A DNA stretch of 59,714 nucleotides from an uncultured Clostridia bacterium. GTDB taxonomy: Bacteria; Bacillota; Clostridia; Oscillospirales; Ruminococcaceae. Position numbers and translations under genes: made by a program. The stretch covers positions 1 to 59,714 of the forward strand of contig CALXGT010000026.1 of NCBI GenBank assembly GCA_944387915.1, written 5' to 3'. The notes below the pieces were generated by a model. The model did no database searches and was not told the origin of the DNA. It saw only the letters and a program-made list of their open reading frames with translations. Below are positions 29,921 through 38,674 of the stretch, in pieces; the first letter of the stretch is position 1; every line of letters begins with the position of its first letter.

Positions 29921-32900
29921 TTAAATCAATTCGCCGGGCTTGGTCTCATATTCCATATCCTCGTCGGTAACTACCCGAAGTTCCTTGCGATTGAGCAGGT
30001 CGTACAAAGCCGGCACCACATACAGCGTCATCAGGGTAGCATAGGTCAATCCGCCGATGCAAACGATAGCGATGGGCTGCATCATCTCGGCGCCCACCCC
30101 CACGCCTACCGCGGTAATGACCAGCGCGAGAATGGTGGTCAGCGCCGTCATCAGGATGGGACGCATACGAGTTTTCCCCGCCTCCACAATCGCTTCCCGT
30201 TTTTCCACACCGGAAGCCCGAAGCTGGTTAATATAATCCACCAAAACGATACCGTTGTTGACAATAATGCCCGCTAACATAACAAATCCGATCATCGAGA
30301 TTACGCTTACATCCAAACCGGAGATCAAAAGTCCCAAAAGGCCTCCCGTCAACGCCAGAGGAATGGTCAGCAAAACAATAAAGGGAGAGAGAAGGGATTG
30401 GAACTGGGCGACCATGATCCCATACACCAATATTACCGCCAATAAGAACATTTTTACCAATTCGTACATAGCGTCCATAATGGTTTCGTTTTCGCCCGAG
30501 GATTCCCATGATACACCTTGGGGCAGGGATAATCCGCTTAAGGCTTTTTCCGCATCCGCTGTCACCAGGCTCACGTTATTTCCCTCTTTAACCGTCGCAC
30601 TGACGGTGAGATACCGCCGCTGGTTACTGCGGGAAATGCTGCTGAGGGCAATATCTTCGGTGATATCCGCCACATCCGACAACAGCACTTCGCTCTCGTT
30701 TCCCCCGTTATCCGTAACGGTAAGGGTAAATTGCTCCAAAGCATCCTTGGTCAGCGTATCCATGGTATCGTCCCGGATGGTGACGGAAAGAGCGCTTCCG
30801 TCTATATTCATATTTCCTCCGGAAGCCGAATCGGTCAACGCGTCGGTGATGGCCGCATAAACCTGGGCCACCGTCAGTCCTTTGAGGATCGCTTTGTTTT
30901 TATCTACCGTAATCCGAAGCTCCGGCGTCGCGTCCTCAATTCCATCGTTGACCTCTTCAATGCCGGAAATCCCCGATAATGTCTCGGAAACCATAGCCGC
31001 GCCGTCCTTTAGCGCGTCCAAATCGTTTCCGTAAAGACGAATGCTGACACCGCTGCCCATCGCGGAAATCATACTGTTCATATCCGATTCTCCAACAGCT
31101 GTCAACGTCCCGGGAAATTCCTCGGCAAAGCCGTTGATTTCCCCGGCGATTTCCTTCGCCGACGCCCCTTCCTTCGGAATCACATAGATGGTAACATCAT
31201 TTCCCGCTCCGGAACTTGAAAGAGACAGTACGGAAACGCCGCTGCTTCCCGCTATGGCGCCTACCGTCTCCACTCCTTCGATCTGAGCGATCCGATCTAA
31301 AATCTGATCCGTTTCCCCGGTAGTCTCTTCAAAGCTCATATCCTCTGTAGGGGTGTAGGTCACAGTGACCTGGGCCGCTTCCATATTGGGCATAAAGGAA
31401 AATCCCCGGCGAAGCGCCAAAAAGGCGCTTGCGAAAAGCAAAACCACCGAAAAGGCAAGCACCAGTCCCCGATGAGACAGGGCAAAACGGACGCTTTTTT
31501 CATATCCCCGAATGAATCCGTCGAAAAGGCGACCCGGCTTGGTATTGACCTGTTTTAACATTCCCGTCGCCATAGCCGGTACCAATGTGAGCGCCACAAT
31601 CAAACTGGCGACGAGAGAGTATCCAATGGTTAGCGCCATATCGTTGAAGAGCTGGCGGGTAATTCCATCGACAAACACGATAGGAAGGAATACGCAGACC
31701 GTCGTCAGCGTAGAAGCGGTAATGGCGCCCGCTACCTGGGTGGCGCCGGCCACCGCCGCTTTGATGGGAGAAACCCCTTCTCTGCGGAGCCGGTAGATGT
31801 TTTCGATGACCACTACCGAGTTATCCACCAGCATACCAACGCCCACAGCCAATCCGGAGAGGGAAATCATATTGAGGGTAACGCCGGAAAAATACATCAG
31901 CACCACAGCGAATACTACGCTCAAAGGAATGGAACAGGCAATGATAAACGTTGGCCGAAGGTCCTTCAAAAACAAAATCAAAATCAAAATCGCCAACACC
32001 GCGCCGTACAAAAGATTATCCAATACCGAATCGATAATCAGATGAATGTAGTCGCCCTGATCCATCAAAGGAGTAAAATGAAGGCCCTCATATTCTTCCG
32101 ATAAAAGGGAAAACCGCTCTCTTAGATTTTCCGAAGCCACAGCAGTAGCCGTGGTGGATTGTTTGGTAAAGGACAGTATAATCCCGTCGTTTCCGTTAAT
32201 ACGGGCGTAGGTTTCGGCCGCGTTGTCGCCTATAAAAATCTCCGCCACATCGGAAAGAGTTACCGTATGGCTTCCGTCCCCGCTCAAATCAAAGAGGACA
32301 AGGTTTTGAAGCTCCTCTAACGAGGTGATCTCATCCCCCACTCGAATGAGGATTGCGTCGTCTCCTTCCGCGGTATAGCCGGCGGGCATGGAGAAATTTT
32401 GCGCCGCAAGGATCCCGCTAATCATATCCATGGTGATCTGATCCGAAACGTCGATGGAGGAAAGGGTGTCTTCTTTGGTTTGAGACAGTTCTTCCTGCTG
32501 TCCGGAAAGCTCTCCCAAGGCGCTGTCGATGGTCGTAAGCCCGTTTTCCGCCTCACTAATCCCATCTTTTAACGCGGTGATTCCCTGGGACATCTCGGTG
32601 AGTGTCGCGGGGATCTCCTCTCTGGTAATCCCCATGTCGGAAAGAGAAGCGTCAATTCCCGAAAGCCCCTGCTCCACCTGCTGCAAGGCGGCTTCCGACT
32701 CGGAGATCGCCGCAGGGAGCGTCTCTAACGTCAATCCCGATTCGCTTAACGCGCTTTCCACCGTGGCAAGTCCCGCGACAGCCGCCTGATATTCCTCCGA
32801 GGATTCGGGAAGCGTCTCTAACGCGGCTTGAAGGGTGGCTCCCTTTTCCTGAAGGGCTTTCAACGAGGCAATTCCCGTCGTCAACTCCTCTTTCGTCTGC

Positions 32901-33679
32901 TCCAACTCGGTAATGGTGTCATTCAAAGAGGACAACTGGTTTTGAGAAGCGGTGAGGGAATTTAATTGGCTTCGAAGGGAGGAAAGGGTGGAATTGACCG
33001 TTTGCTGGTTGGAAAGAAGCTCCTCTTTTCCTTCGTTTAAAGCGGTTTGCGCCTCTTCAAACTCCGCGCCGGCGTCATCCCGCAGCGATTGATTTAACGC
33101 GTCGATCTTTTCCTTCGTAATCAGAATGTTGATCTCCTTTGTCACACCGCCGCTGACGGAGATATCGGCAATGCCGTCGGTTCCCTCCAACCGGTTGAGA
33201 AGGGTTTCATCCAAAAAAGAGGTAAGCTCGGTGACGTCGCTTCCCTCCTGGTCCACTGCCGCCACCATGACCGGAAGAATGTTGGGGTTGATCTTCATAA
33301 TGCTGGGATTTCCTACCATATCATCCCATTCCCCGGCGATCTGGTCCAACTTTTCCCGCACCTCTACCGTCATGGTATCCATATCGGCGTCGTCGGTTAA
33401 TTCCAACATCACCATCGAATAGTTGGAAACGGAGGTGGAACTCACCGCCTTAAAATGGTCCAATGTGGCGACCGCCTGTTCCACCGGCTTGGTTACCTCT
33501 TCTTCCACTTCTTCCGGAGAAGCGCCGGGATAGGTGGTCACTACAATCATATAAGGGAAATCCATATTGGGCAGCAGGTCCGGCGTCATATTGGAAAAGG
33601 ACACCACCCCAAGAACAATAATCAAAATCGCCGCCACAAAAACAGTCAGCGGCTTTTTTACGCTAAACCTCGCAAACAT
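29921..33679 (-). CDS. RND superfamily exporter with coiled-coil insertion
   Basis: Encodes 1252 aa. It has the HAE1/AcrB architecture: MFARFSVKKPLTVFVAAIL start, first large outer loop with PGASPEEVEEEVTKPVEQA, a central cluster of transmembrane helices (about 540-690), a second outer loop and a final helix cluster (about 1035-1230). Between about residues 205 and 405 a Leu/Glu/Ser-rich coiled coil is inserted, making it about 200 residues longer than AcrB and similar to Gram-positive SwrC/YerP relatives. The substrate is unknown. No membrane fusion protein or regulator gene is adjacent. Confidence 0.92.
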   Translation of the reverse strand: MFARFSVKKPLTVFVAAILIIVLGVVSFSNMTPDLLPNMDFPYMIVVTTYPGASPEEVEEEVTKPVEQAVATLDHFKAVSSTSVSNYSMVMLELTDDADMDTMTVEVREKLDQIAGEWDDMVGNPSIMKINPNILPVMVAAVDQEGSDVTELTSFLDETLLNRLEGTDGIADISVSGGVTKEINILITKEKIDALNQSLRDDAGAEFEEAQTALNEGKEELLSNQQTVNSTLSSLRSQLNSLTASQNQLSSLNDTITELEQTKEELTTGIASLKALQEKGATLQAALETLPESSEEYQAAVAGLATVESALSESGLTLETLPAAISESEAALQQVEQGLSGIDASLSDMGITREEIPATLTEMSQGITALKDGISEAENGLTTIDSALGELSGQQEELSQTKEDTLSSIDVSDQITMDMISGILAAQNFSMPAGYTAEGDDAILIRVGDEITSLEELQNLVLFDLSGDGSHTVTLSDVAEIFIGDNAAETYARINGNDGIILSFTKQSTTATAVASENLRERFSLLSEEYEGLHFTPLMDQGDYIHLIIDSVLDNLLYGAVLAILILILFLKDLRPTFIIACSIPLSVVFAVVLMYFSGVTLNMISLSGLAVGVGMLVDNSVVVIENIYRLRREGVSPIKAAVAGATQVAGAITASTLTTVCVFLPIVFVDGITRQLFNDMALTIGYSLVASLIVALTLVPAMATGMLKQVNTKPGRLFDGFIRGYEKSVRFALSHRGLVLAFSVVLLFASAFLALRRGFSFMPNMEAAQVTVTYTPTEDMSFEETTGETDQILDRIAQIEGVETVGAIAGSSGVSVLSLSSSGAGNDVTIYVIPKEGASAKEIAGEINGFAEEFPGTLTAVGESDMNSMISAMGSGVSIRLYGNDLDALKDGAAMVSETLSGISGIEEVNDGIEDATPELRITVDKNKAILKGLTVAQVYAAITDALTDSASGGNMNIDGSALSVTIRDDTMDTLTKDALEQFTLTVTDNGGNESEVLLSDVADITEDIALSSISRSNQRRYLTVSATVKEGNNVSLVTADAEKALSGLSLPQGVSWESSGENETIMDAMYELVKMFLLAVILVYGIMVAQFQSLLSPFIVLLTIPLALTGGLLGLLISGLDVSVISMIGFVMLAGIIVNNGIVLVDYINQLRASGVEKREAIVEAGKTRMRPILMTALTTILALVITAVGVGVGAEMMQPIAIVCIGGLTYATLMTLYVVPALYDLLNRKELRVVTDEDMEYETKPGELI

Positions 33680-33862
33680 ACCCTTTCTCCTTTCGGCTTT
33701 TCAAAATTTCGCCGGTAGGCACGGCCCTTGATTCCTGCCGGTTCCCCTTAAAAAACACTGTAAAGCTTATTTTATCATTCTATAATTTCAACGGCAATAT
33801 ACCAAACGCCAAATTTACAAAATGTCAACAAAAATCCGATGACTTCTTCTCCGTTTATTCTA

Positions 33863-33891
33863 TTGCTTCCCATTCAAAGGTGTATTATAAT
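33863..33891 (+). promoter_or_regulatory. Promoter of the MATE exporter gene
   Basis: TTGCTT (33863-33868), 17 bp, TATAAT (33886-33891), 31 bp before the start codon. It passes through an in-frame upstream ATG at 33839, which is therefore not used. Confidence 0.75.
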
Positions 33892-33922
33892 AAAGTGTAA
33901 AAACATAGAAAGCGGTGAAAAA

Positions 33923-35296
33923 ATGGCACTATTTACAAAGGACCGCTCTTTTTATCGGGATATGATCCGATTGGCGATCCCCATCTCTTTACAAAGTCTC
34001 ATTACCTTTTTAGTCAACTTTGCGGATAACCTGATGATTGGTTCCTTGGGTGACTACGCCATCTCCGGCGTATACATGGGAAACCAGATCCAAACGGTGC
34101 TCCAGCTTTTCGTAGGCGCTATCGACGCGGCCATGCTCATTATGGCGGCGCAGTATTGGGGCAATAAGGATATTTTGAGCGTCAAAAAAATCGCGGCGGT
34201 AGGACTTCGGCTCGCGGTAGTCGTGGGCTTGATCCTTACGGTATTTGTCCGTCTTTTTCCCGCTTTTACCCTCTCCCTTTTGACCCCGGACGCACAGGTA
34301 ATTCAAGAGGGTGTTTCCTATCTCAATTACGTCGCTTTATCCTATATTTTCTTTTGCGTTTCCCAGCTTTTGGTTTCCTCTATGCGGGCGGTGGAAAGCG
34401 CCAAAGTCGGTATGTACATCGCGTTGGTGGCTTTATGCACCAACGTCTCCTTAAACTGGATCTTGATCTTTGGGCATTTGGGATTTCCCGCTATGGGGGT
34501 GGCCGGCGCCGGACTGGCGACGCTGATTTCCCGAATTGTGGAAGCGTTGGCGATCCTTCTCTATGTGACCAGGGTGGACCAAAAGCTCAAAATGACCATA
34601 AAGGAGATGATCTCCTTAAAGGACCGGCTTTTGGTGAAAGATTTCTTCAAATACGGCTTGCCGGTGGTGGGCGGAAATATGATCTGGGCGGTCAATATGT
34701 TAGCCAACAGCGCCATTATGGGCCGACTAAGCGCGGAAGCCATTACCGCCGCCAGCACCACCAACATGTTAGATAACCTCATCACCCTTTGGGTGTTCGG
34801 CCTGTCCGCCGCCGTAGGCATTATTACCGGAAAAACGGTAGGTTCCGGACAATTCGAAAAGATGAAAGAATACGCCAAAACCACCCAGATCATCTTTTTG
34901 CTGGTGGGTGTCGTTTCCAGCGGCATCATCTTCCTAATCAAAGAGCCCTTCCTCTCTCTGTATGACATCAGCGACGGCGCCAGAGCTATTGGGAGACAGT
35001 TTATGACCGTTTTGATTGTCTCCAATTTAGGCCGTTCCTATCAGGCCACCTGTCTTGGAGGCCTTGTCAAAGCGGGGGGCGATACTTCCTTTGTGTTTAA
35101 AAACGATACCGTCTTTGTTTTGCTCGTCGTCATTCCCTCGGCGGTGATCGCTACTATGCTCAACGCGCCGGCTTGGGTGGTATTCTCCTGCTTAAAATGC
35201 GACCAGATCTTAAAATGCTTCGTAGCGGTGGTCAAAATTAACAGCTTTAACTGGATGAAAAAATTAGTGCGGGAAAACAAGGAGGAAACGGCGTGA
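33923..35296 (+). CDS. MATE family efflux transporter
   Basis: Encodes 457 aa from ATG 33923; GCGGTG lies upstream, and the upstream ATG precedes the promoter. Twelve hydrophobic segments in two MatE halves are visible, with family-typical text PISLQSLITFLVNFADNLMIG and GVAGAGLATLISR. It exports drugs or metabolites using Na+ or H+. The stop overlaps the start of the next gene by 4 bp. Confidence 0.93.
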   Translation: MALFTKDRSFYRDMIRLAIPISLQSLITFLVNFADNLMIGSLGDYAISGVYMGNQIQTVLQLFVGAIDAAMLIMAAQYWGNKDILSVKKIAAVGLRLAVVVGLILTVFVRLFPAFTLSLLTPDAQVIQEGVSYLNYVALSYIFFCVSQLLVSSMRAVESAKVGMYIALVALCTNVSLNWILIFGHLGFPAMGVAGAGLATLISRIVEALAILLYVTRVDQKLKMTIKEMISLKDRLLVKDFFKYGLPVVGGNMIWAVNMLANSAIMGRLSAEAITAASTTNMLDNLITLWVFGLSAAVGIITGKTVGSGQFEKMKEYAKTTQIIFLLVGVVSSGIIFLIKEPFLSLYDISDGARAIGRQFMTVLIVSNLGRSYQATCLGGLVKAGGDTSFVFKNDTVFVLLVVIPSAVIATMLNAPAWVVFSCLKCDQILKCFVAVVKINSFNWMKKLVRENKEETA

Positions 35297-35748
35297 AAAT
35301 CTACTTGGCCGGATTCGACGTCTTTGCCGAGGACGCAAAAAAACGGGGAGAGGATATGAAAGCTCTTTGCCGGGAGTACGGCTTTGAGGGGTTATATCCC
35401 TTGGATAACGAGTTTTGTGAGGCATCCCCCATCTTTTTAGGCAATCTTTCTATGATCGACAGCGCCGATTGTATCGTCGCCAATGTAAACGCCTTTCGGG
35501 GCAGCGAACCGGACAGCGGCACCGCCTTTGAGATCGGATACGCCTTCGCTAAAGGCAAGGATGTTTTCCTCTATCTTTCCGACGGCCGTACCCTCCGTCA
35601 AAAACTGGGGAAAACCGACGAAGAGGGATTTTCGGTAGAGGATTTCGCTTTGCCGGTAAACCTGATGCTGGCATGCGCGGCAAAATCTATCGTGATCGGA
35701 GATTTTTCCGACTGTCTTAAAACGGTTCGTTCCTACTTTTCGAAATAA
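35293..35748 (+). CDS. Nucleoside 2-deoxyribosyltransferase-like protein
   Basis: Encodes 151 aa from GTG 35293, with GGAGG upstream; the start overlaps the MATE stop. MKIYLAGFDVF, then SADCIVANVNAFRGSEPDSGTAFEIGYA (about 55-82) is the family signature, including the Glu nucleophile in GTAFEIG. It cleaves or transfers deoxyribose in nucleoside salvage. The coupling to a MATE exporter is unusual and unexplained. Confidence 0.9.
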   Translation: MKIYLAGFDVFAEDAKKRGEDMKALCREYGFEGLYPLDNEFCEASPIFLGNLSMIDSADCIVANVNAFRGSEPDSGTAFEIGYAFAKGKDVFLYLSDGRTLRQKLGKTDEEGFSVEDFALPVNLMLACAAKSIVIGDFSDCLKTVRSYFSK

Positions 35749-35760
35749 CTGCTTTCAAAA

Positions 35761-35796
35761 AAAGCGTCCTTCTTAGAAGAAGGACGCTTTTTTTAA
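35761..35796. terminator. Bidirectional terminator between the deoxyribosyltransferase gene and sleC
   Basis: AAAGCGTCCTTCT (35761-35773), loop TAGA, AGAAGGACGCTTT (35778-35790), then TTTTT. A-rich on the left, so it also serves sleC on the minus strand. Confidence 0.92.
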
Positions 35797-37031
35797 AGGG
35801 AGGATATCTGAGAAACGCTGACAAAAATATTAGAAATCTCGTACCAGGTAGCAAAATCCACTTCCCCGGTCTGAGGGAGGTTAAAAATTTTCTGGAATGT
35901 CTTTACGGCGTTTTCTGTGTTTTCTCCATAAAAGCCGTCTACTTTCAGTTTGGGAATAGCGGGGAAATGATCCGAAACGCCGTTTAACTGATTTTGGATC
36001 ACCCGGACATCGCTTCCGGTACTTCCGGTTTTCAAAACCGTACCGCCGTAAGACTGGGGCACTCCCTCGATTTTTTCCGCCGGCTTCAAATAAATTTCCG
36101 ACCCGTAATAGCGTTTTAAAATATCGACGGCCGATAAGCCCTGTTCCCCTAAGGCTTGGGATCCCCACTGTGAAAGGCCTTTGCATTGGACTCGCCTTCC
36201 GTCGCAATATTGCGCAAACAAAGGCTGTTCAATCCCCGGCTTTGTGATATACGTATTGAAAAGGTCGTCTACAGCAATGGAAATGCTTTCGTAAATATTC
36301 CTTCCCCTTTGAAACGCCTGGTCATAAGCGGTAGAATTCGTAATGGTAAAATTGTACCCTTTTCCCCGGTACCATTCGGTATAGACCCGATTCAACGTAA
36401 AGGAGAGGATTGCCAAAACGTTCGCTTTGATGGTTTCTTGGGTCCAGGTGGGATAAATTTCACTGCTGGCTACATTTTTAATGTAATCTTTGAAATAGAT
36501 CCAGGCATTTTCCGCCGAAGAATCGTCGGGCTTTCCCAGATGGACCACAACAAATTCCGGAATCACCGGTTCCGGCAAAACGACGAATCCTTCCGCTTCC
36601 GGCAACGGTTTTACCTCATCTTCCGGAATCTTCGCCGGATAATCCCCCCAAAGCACATTGGGCTGAATCAAAAGATTACGCACATTGAATCCGTTTTGGT
36701 GCGCCAAACGCAAATCCGCGTTTTGAATGGAAACGCTGTTTGGAAAAACCTGCACGCCGCTAATATAGAGCGTCTCCAGACCATCGGCCTTAATGGTAAC
36801 ATTGTACGACGCGTAGGGCTTTTGATCCTGCTCGCTGATAGAATACTCCACCGGTGGCGCCGGGAGGGAGATTTCTTCCGTCTGGCCGGAGGCGTCGGTT
36901 GTTAACTCCTCTAAAGTTTCTCCGCCCAAAGAATCGGAAATTCGAACCGTCGCGCCAGAAACCGGCGTCGTGGAGCGATCTGTTAACACGGAAACCTTTA
37001 ATTTCCCGCGATCGATGTCATTCGAATTCAT
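35793..37031 (-). CDS. sleC: Spore cortex-lytic enzyme SleC (pro-form)
   Basis: Encodes 412 aa from ATG 37031, 8 bp after GAGGAG. The N-terminal prepeptide (about 1-125) is a Cna/carboxypeptidase-regulatory-like beta domain (GATVRISDSLGGE ... LPAPPVEYSI). The middle (about 195-320) is the SpoIID-like lytic domain with ETIKANVLAILSFTLNRVYTEW and QYCDGRRVQCKGLSQWGSQ. A peptidoglycan-binding domain (about 340-400) ends the protein, whereas it precedes nothing else. This order is that of clostridial SleC, stored as a zymogen and cut by Csp proteases at germination. The divergent csp pair next door fits exactly. Confidence 0.9.
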   Translation of the reverse strand: MNSNDIDRGKLKVSVLTDRSTTPVSGATVRISDSLGGETLEELTTDASGQTEEISLPAPPVEYSISEQDQKPYASYNVTIKADGLETLYISGVQVFPNSVSIQNADLRLAHQNGFNVRNLLIQPNVLWGDYPAKIPEDEVKPLPEAEGFVVLPEPVIPEFVVVHLGKPDDSSAENAWIYFKDYIKNVASSEIYPTWTQETIKANVLAILSFTLNRVYTEWYRGKGYNFTITNSTAYDQAFQRGRNIYESISIAVDDLFNTYITKPGIEQPLFAQYCDGRRVQCKGLSQWGSQALGEQGLSAVDILKRYYGSEIYLKPAEKIEGVPQSYGGTVLKTGSTGSDVRVIQNQLNGVSDHFPAIPKLKVDGFYGENTENAVKTFQKIFNLPQTGEVDFATWYEISNIFVSVSQISSL

Positions 37032-37058
37032 ATTTTTCACTCCTCTCTCATAACGTCA

Positions 37059-37065
37059 TAGTATG
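37059..37065 (-). promoter_or_regulatory. Sporulation-type -10 box before sleC
   Basis: CATACTA on the minus strand at 37065-37059 matches SigG and nearly matches SigE -10 boxes. The -35 region is not clear, so the sigma factor cannot be decided. The location 28 bp before the sleC start supports use. Confidence 0.4.
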
Positions 37066-37102
37066 TAAAAATAACCCATCTCGTGTATGTAGTGAGGGAA
37101 AA

Positions 37103-38668
37103 ATGAGCGAATTTATTATAAAATACAACGGCGATCTTCTGGCACTCGGCTACCCTACGGAAATTTTATCCGAAAACTACGCCATTATGGAACTCACAGA
37201 GGAAGAAGCAAAATCGATCCTTTTTCAAAAGGAAATCGAATATATCGAACCGGCAAAAACACTATCGTTGTCGGTGCAAAACGATTTAGAGTACGCCTAC
37301 ATCCCCCAAGCCCGGCAAAATCCGAAAACCGATCTCACCGGAAAAGGAGTCATCATAGGAATTATCGATTCGGGAGTGGATACCAAGCATCCCGATTTTT
37401 ATCGCGATAACACCACAACCATCCTTTCCTTGTGGGATTTGACCATTCCGGGAAATCCGCCTTTTGGATTTTTAAAAGGGACCGTCTTTTCCGCCGAGGA
37501 GATCCAGCGAGGCGAATGTACCAGCACGGATTTAATCGGTCACGGAACCGCTGTCGCCGGAATCGCGGCGGGGCAAAACGGAGCCGCGCCGGACGCGTCT
37601 ATCGTTGTGGTAAAGCTCGGAGACGCCAATACGCGAACCACCGATGTGATGCGGGGGATCAAATACGTCATTGACAAAGGGATCGAAACCGGAATGCCGT
37701 GCGCCATCAATTTAAGCTACGGAACCAACGACGGTTCCCATAACGGGCAATCGTTGTTTGAAACGTATATTGACAGCATCGGGGAAAAATGGAAAAACGT
37801 AATCGTATGCGCTTCGGGAAACGAGGGATTCGGCGGCCATCATTTTTCCGGCGCTGTGCGCCAGGGAGAATGCTTAAAAGTAGAATTTTCCGTTTCTCCC
37901 AATCCCAAAATCCTTTTTCTTTCTCTTTGGAAAAACGTAGTGGATATGGTTAATTACCAACTTATTCTCCCCACCGGAACGCCATCCTTCACGATTACGC
38001 CATATGACCGCACGGTGCGAAGCCAAACCATTGACGGAATCGAGATTCGCGCCGTTTACGGCCGTCCCAGCTACTACCGTGTCGCCCAGGAAGTCGCTTT
38101 CCTGATATCCGGTCCCGGAGACCAGCTCGCCGGAAACTGGAGCTTATTATGCTGCGGGGAAAAAATTGTAGACGGAACATTTGACATCTGGCTTCCCACT
38201 ATCGAAGAAGTGACGGAAAAAACCGCCTTTTTCCGCCCGGATATTGAGCTGACGCTAACCCTTCCTTCCACAGCCCGCGTCCCCATTTCAGTAGGAGGCT
38301 ACAACGGCGCCACCAACACGGTCAGCCCCTTTTCCGGAAGGGGGAAAGCGCCGTGCAACCGACTGACTTTTTTGGATTTGATCGCCCCCGCAGAACGGAT
38401 TCGTTCCGCAAAACCGGGAGGAGGATACGGGACCTTTTCCGGTACCAGCATGGCCGCCCCCTTTGTGACAGGATGCTGTGCGCTGTTAATGGAATGGGGG
38501 ATTGTAAAACGAAACGACCCTTTTTTATACGGGCAAAAAATGAAAGCCTTTCTCACCAAAAACGCCGATCGGGAACCCTTTGTCTCCTACCCGGATCCCG
38601 CCAGAGGCTACGGAAGGCTCAACTTTAAAAAAACCATCGACGATTTGATTCGCTACGCGGAGAGATAA
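37103..38668 (+). CDS. Csp-type subtilisin-like germination protease
   Basis: Encodes 521 aa from ATG 37103 behind GAGGGA; the longer frame starting at 36854 would cross sleC. Residues 1-60 form a short propeptide (MSEFIIKYNGDLLALGYPTE). The S8 triad is complete: Asp in IIDSGVDTKHPDF, His in GHGTAVAGIAAG and Ser in SGTSMAAPFVTG. A jelly-roll-like insertion between His and Ser is typical of CspB. It should cleave pro-SleC during germination. Divergent from sleC and 6 bp upstream of a second csp gene. Confidence 0.9.
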   Translation: MSEFIIKYNGDLLALGYPTEILSENYAIMELTEEEAKSILFQKEIEYIEPAKTLSLSVQNDLEYAYIPQARQNPKTDLTGKGVIIGIIDSGVDTKHPDFYRDNTTTILSLWDLTIPGNPPFGFLKGTVFSAEEIQRGECTSTDLIGHGTAVAGIAAGQNGAAPDASIVVVKLGDANTRTTDVMRGIKYVIDKGIETGMPCAINLSYGTNDGSHNGQSLFETYIDSIGEKWKNVIVCASGNEGFGGHHFSGAVRQGECLKVEFSVSPNPKILFLSLWKNVVDMVNYQLILPTGTPSFTITPYDRTVRSQTIDGIEIRAVYGRPSYYRVAQEVAFLISGPGDQLAGNWSLLCCGEKIVDGTFDIWLPTIEEVTEKTAFFRPDIELTLTLPSTARVPISVGGYNGATNTVSPFSGRGKAPCNRLTFLDLIAPAERIRSAKPGGGYGTFSGTSMAAPFVTGCCALLMEWGIVKRNDPFLYGQKMKAFLTKNADREPFVSYPDPARGYGRLNFKKTIDDLIRYAER

Positions 38669-38674
38669 CGCCAT

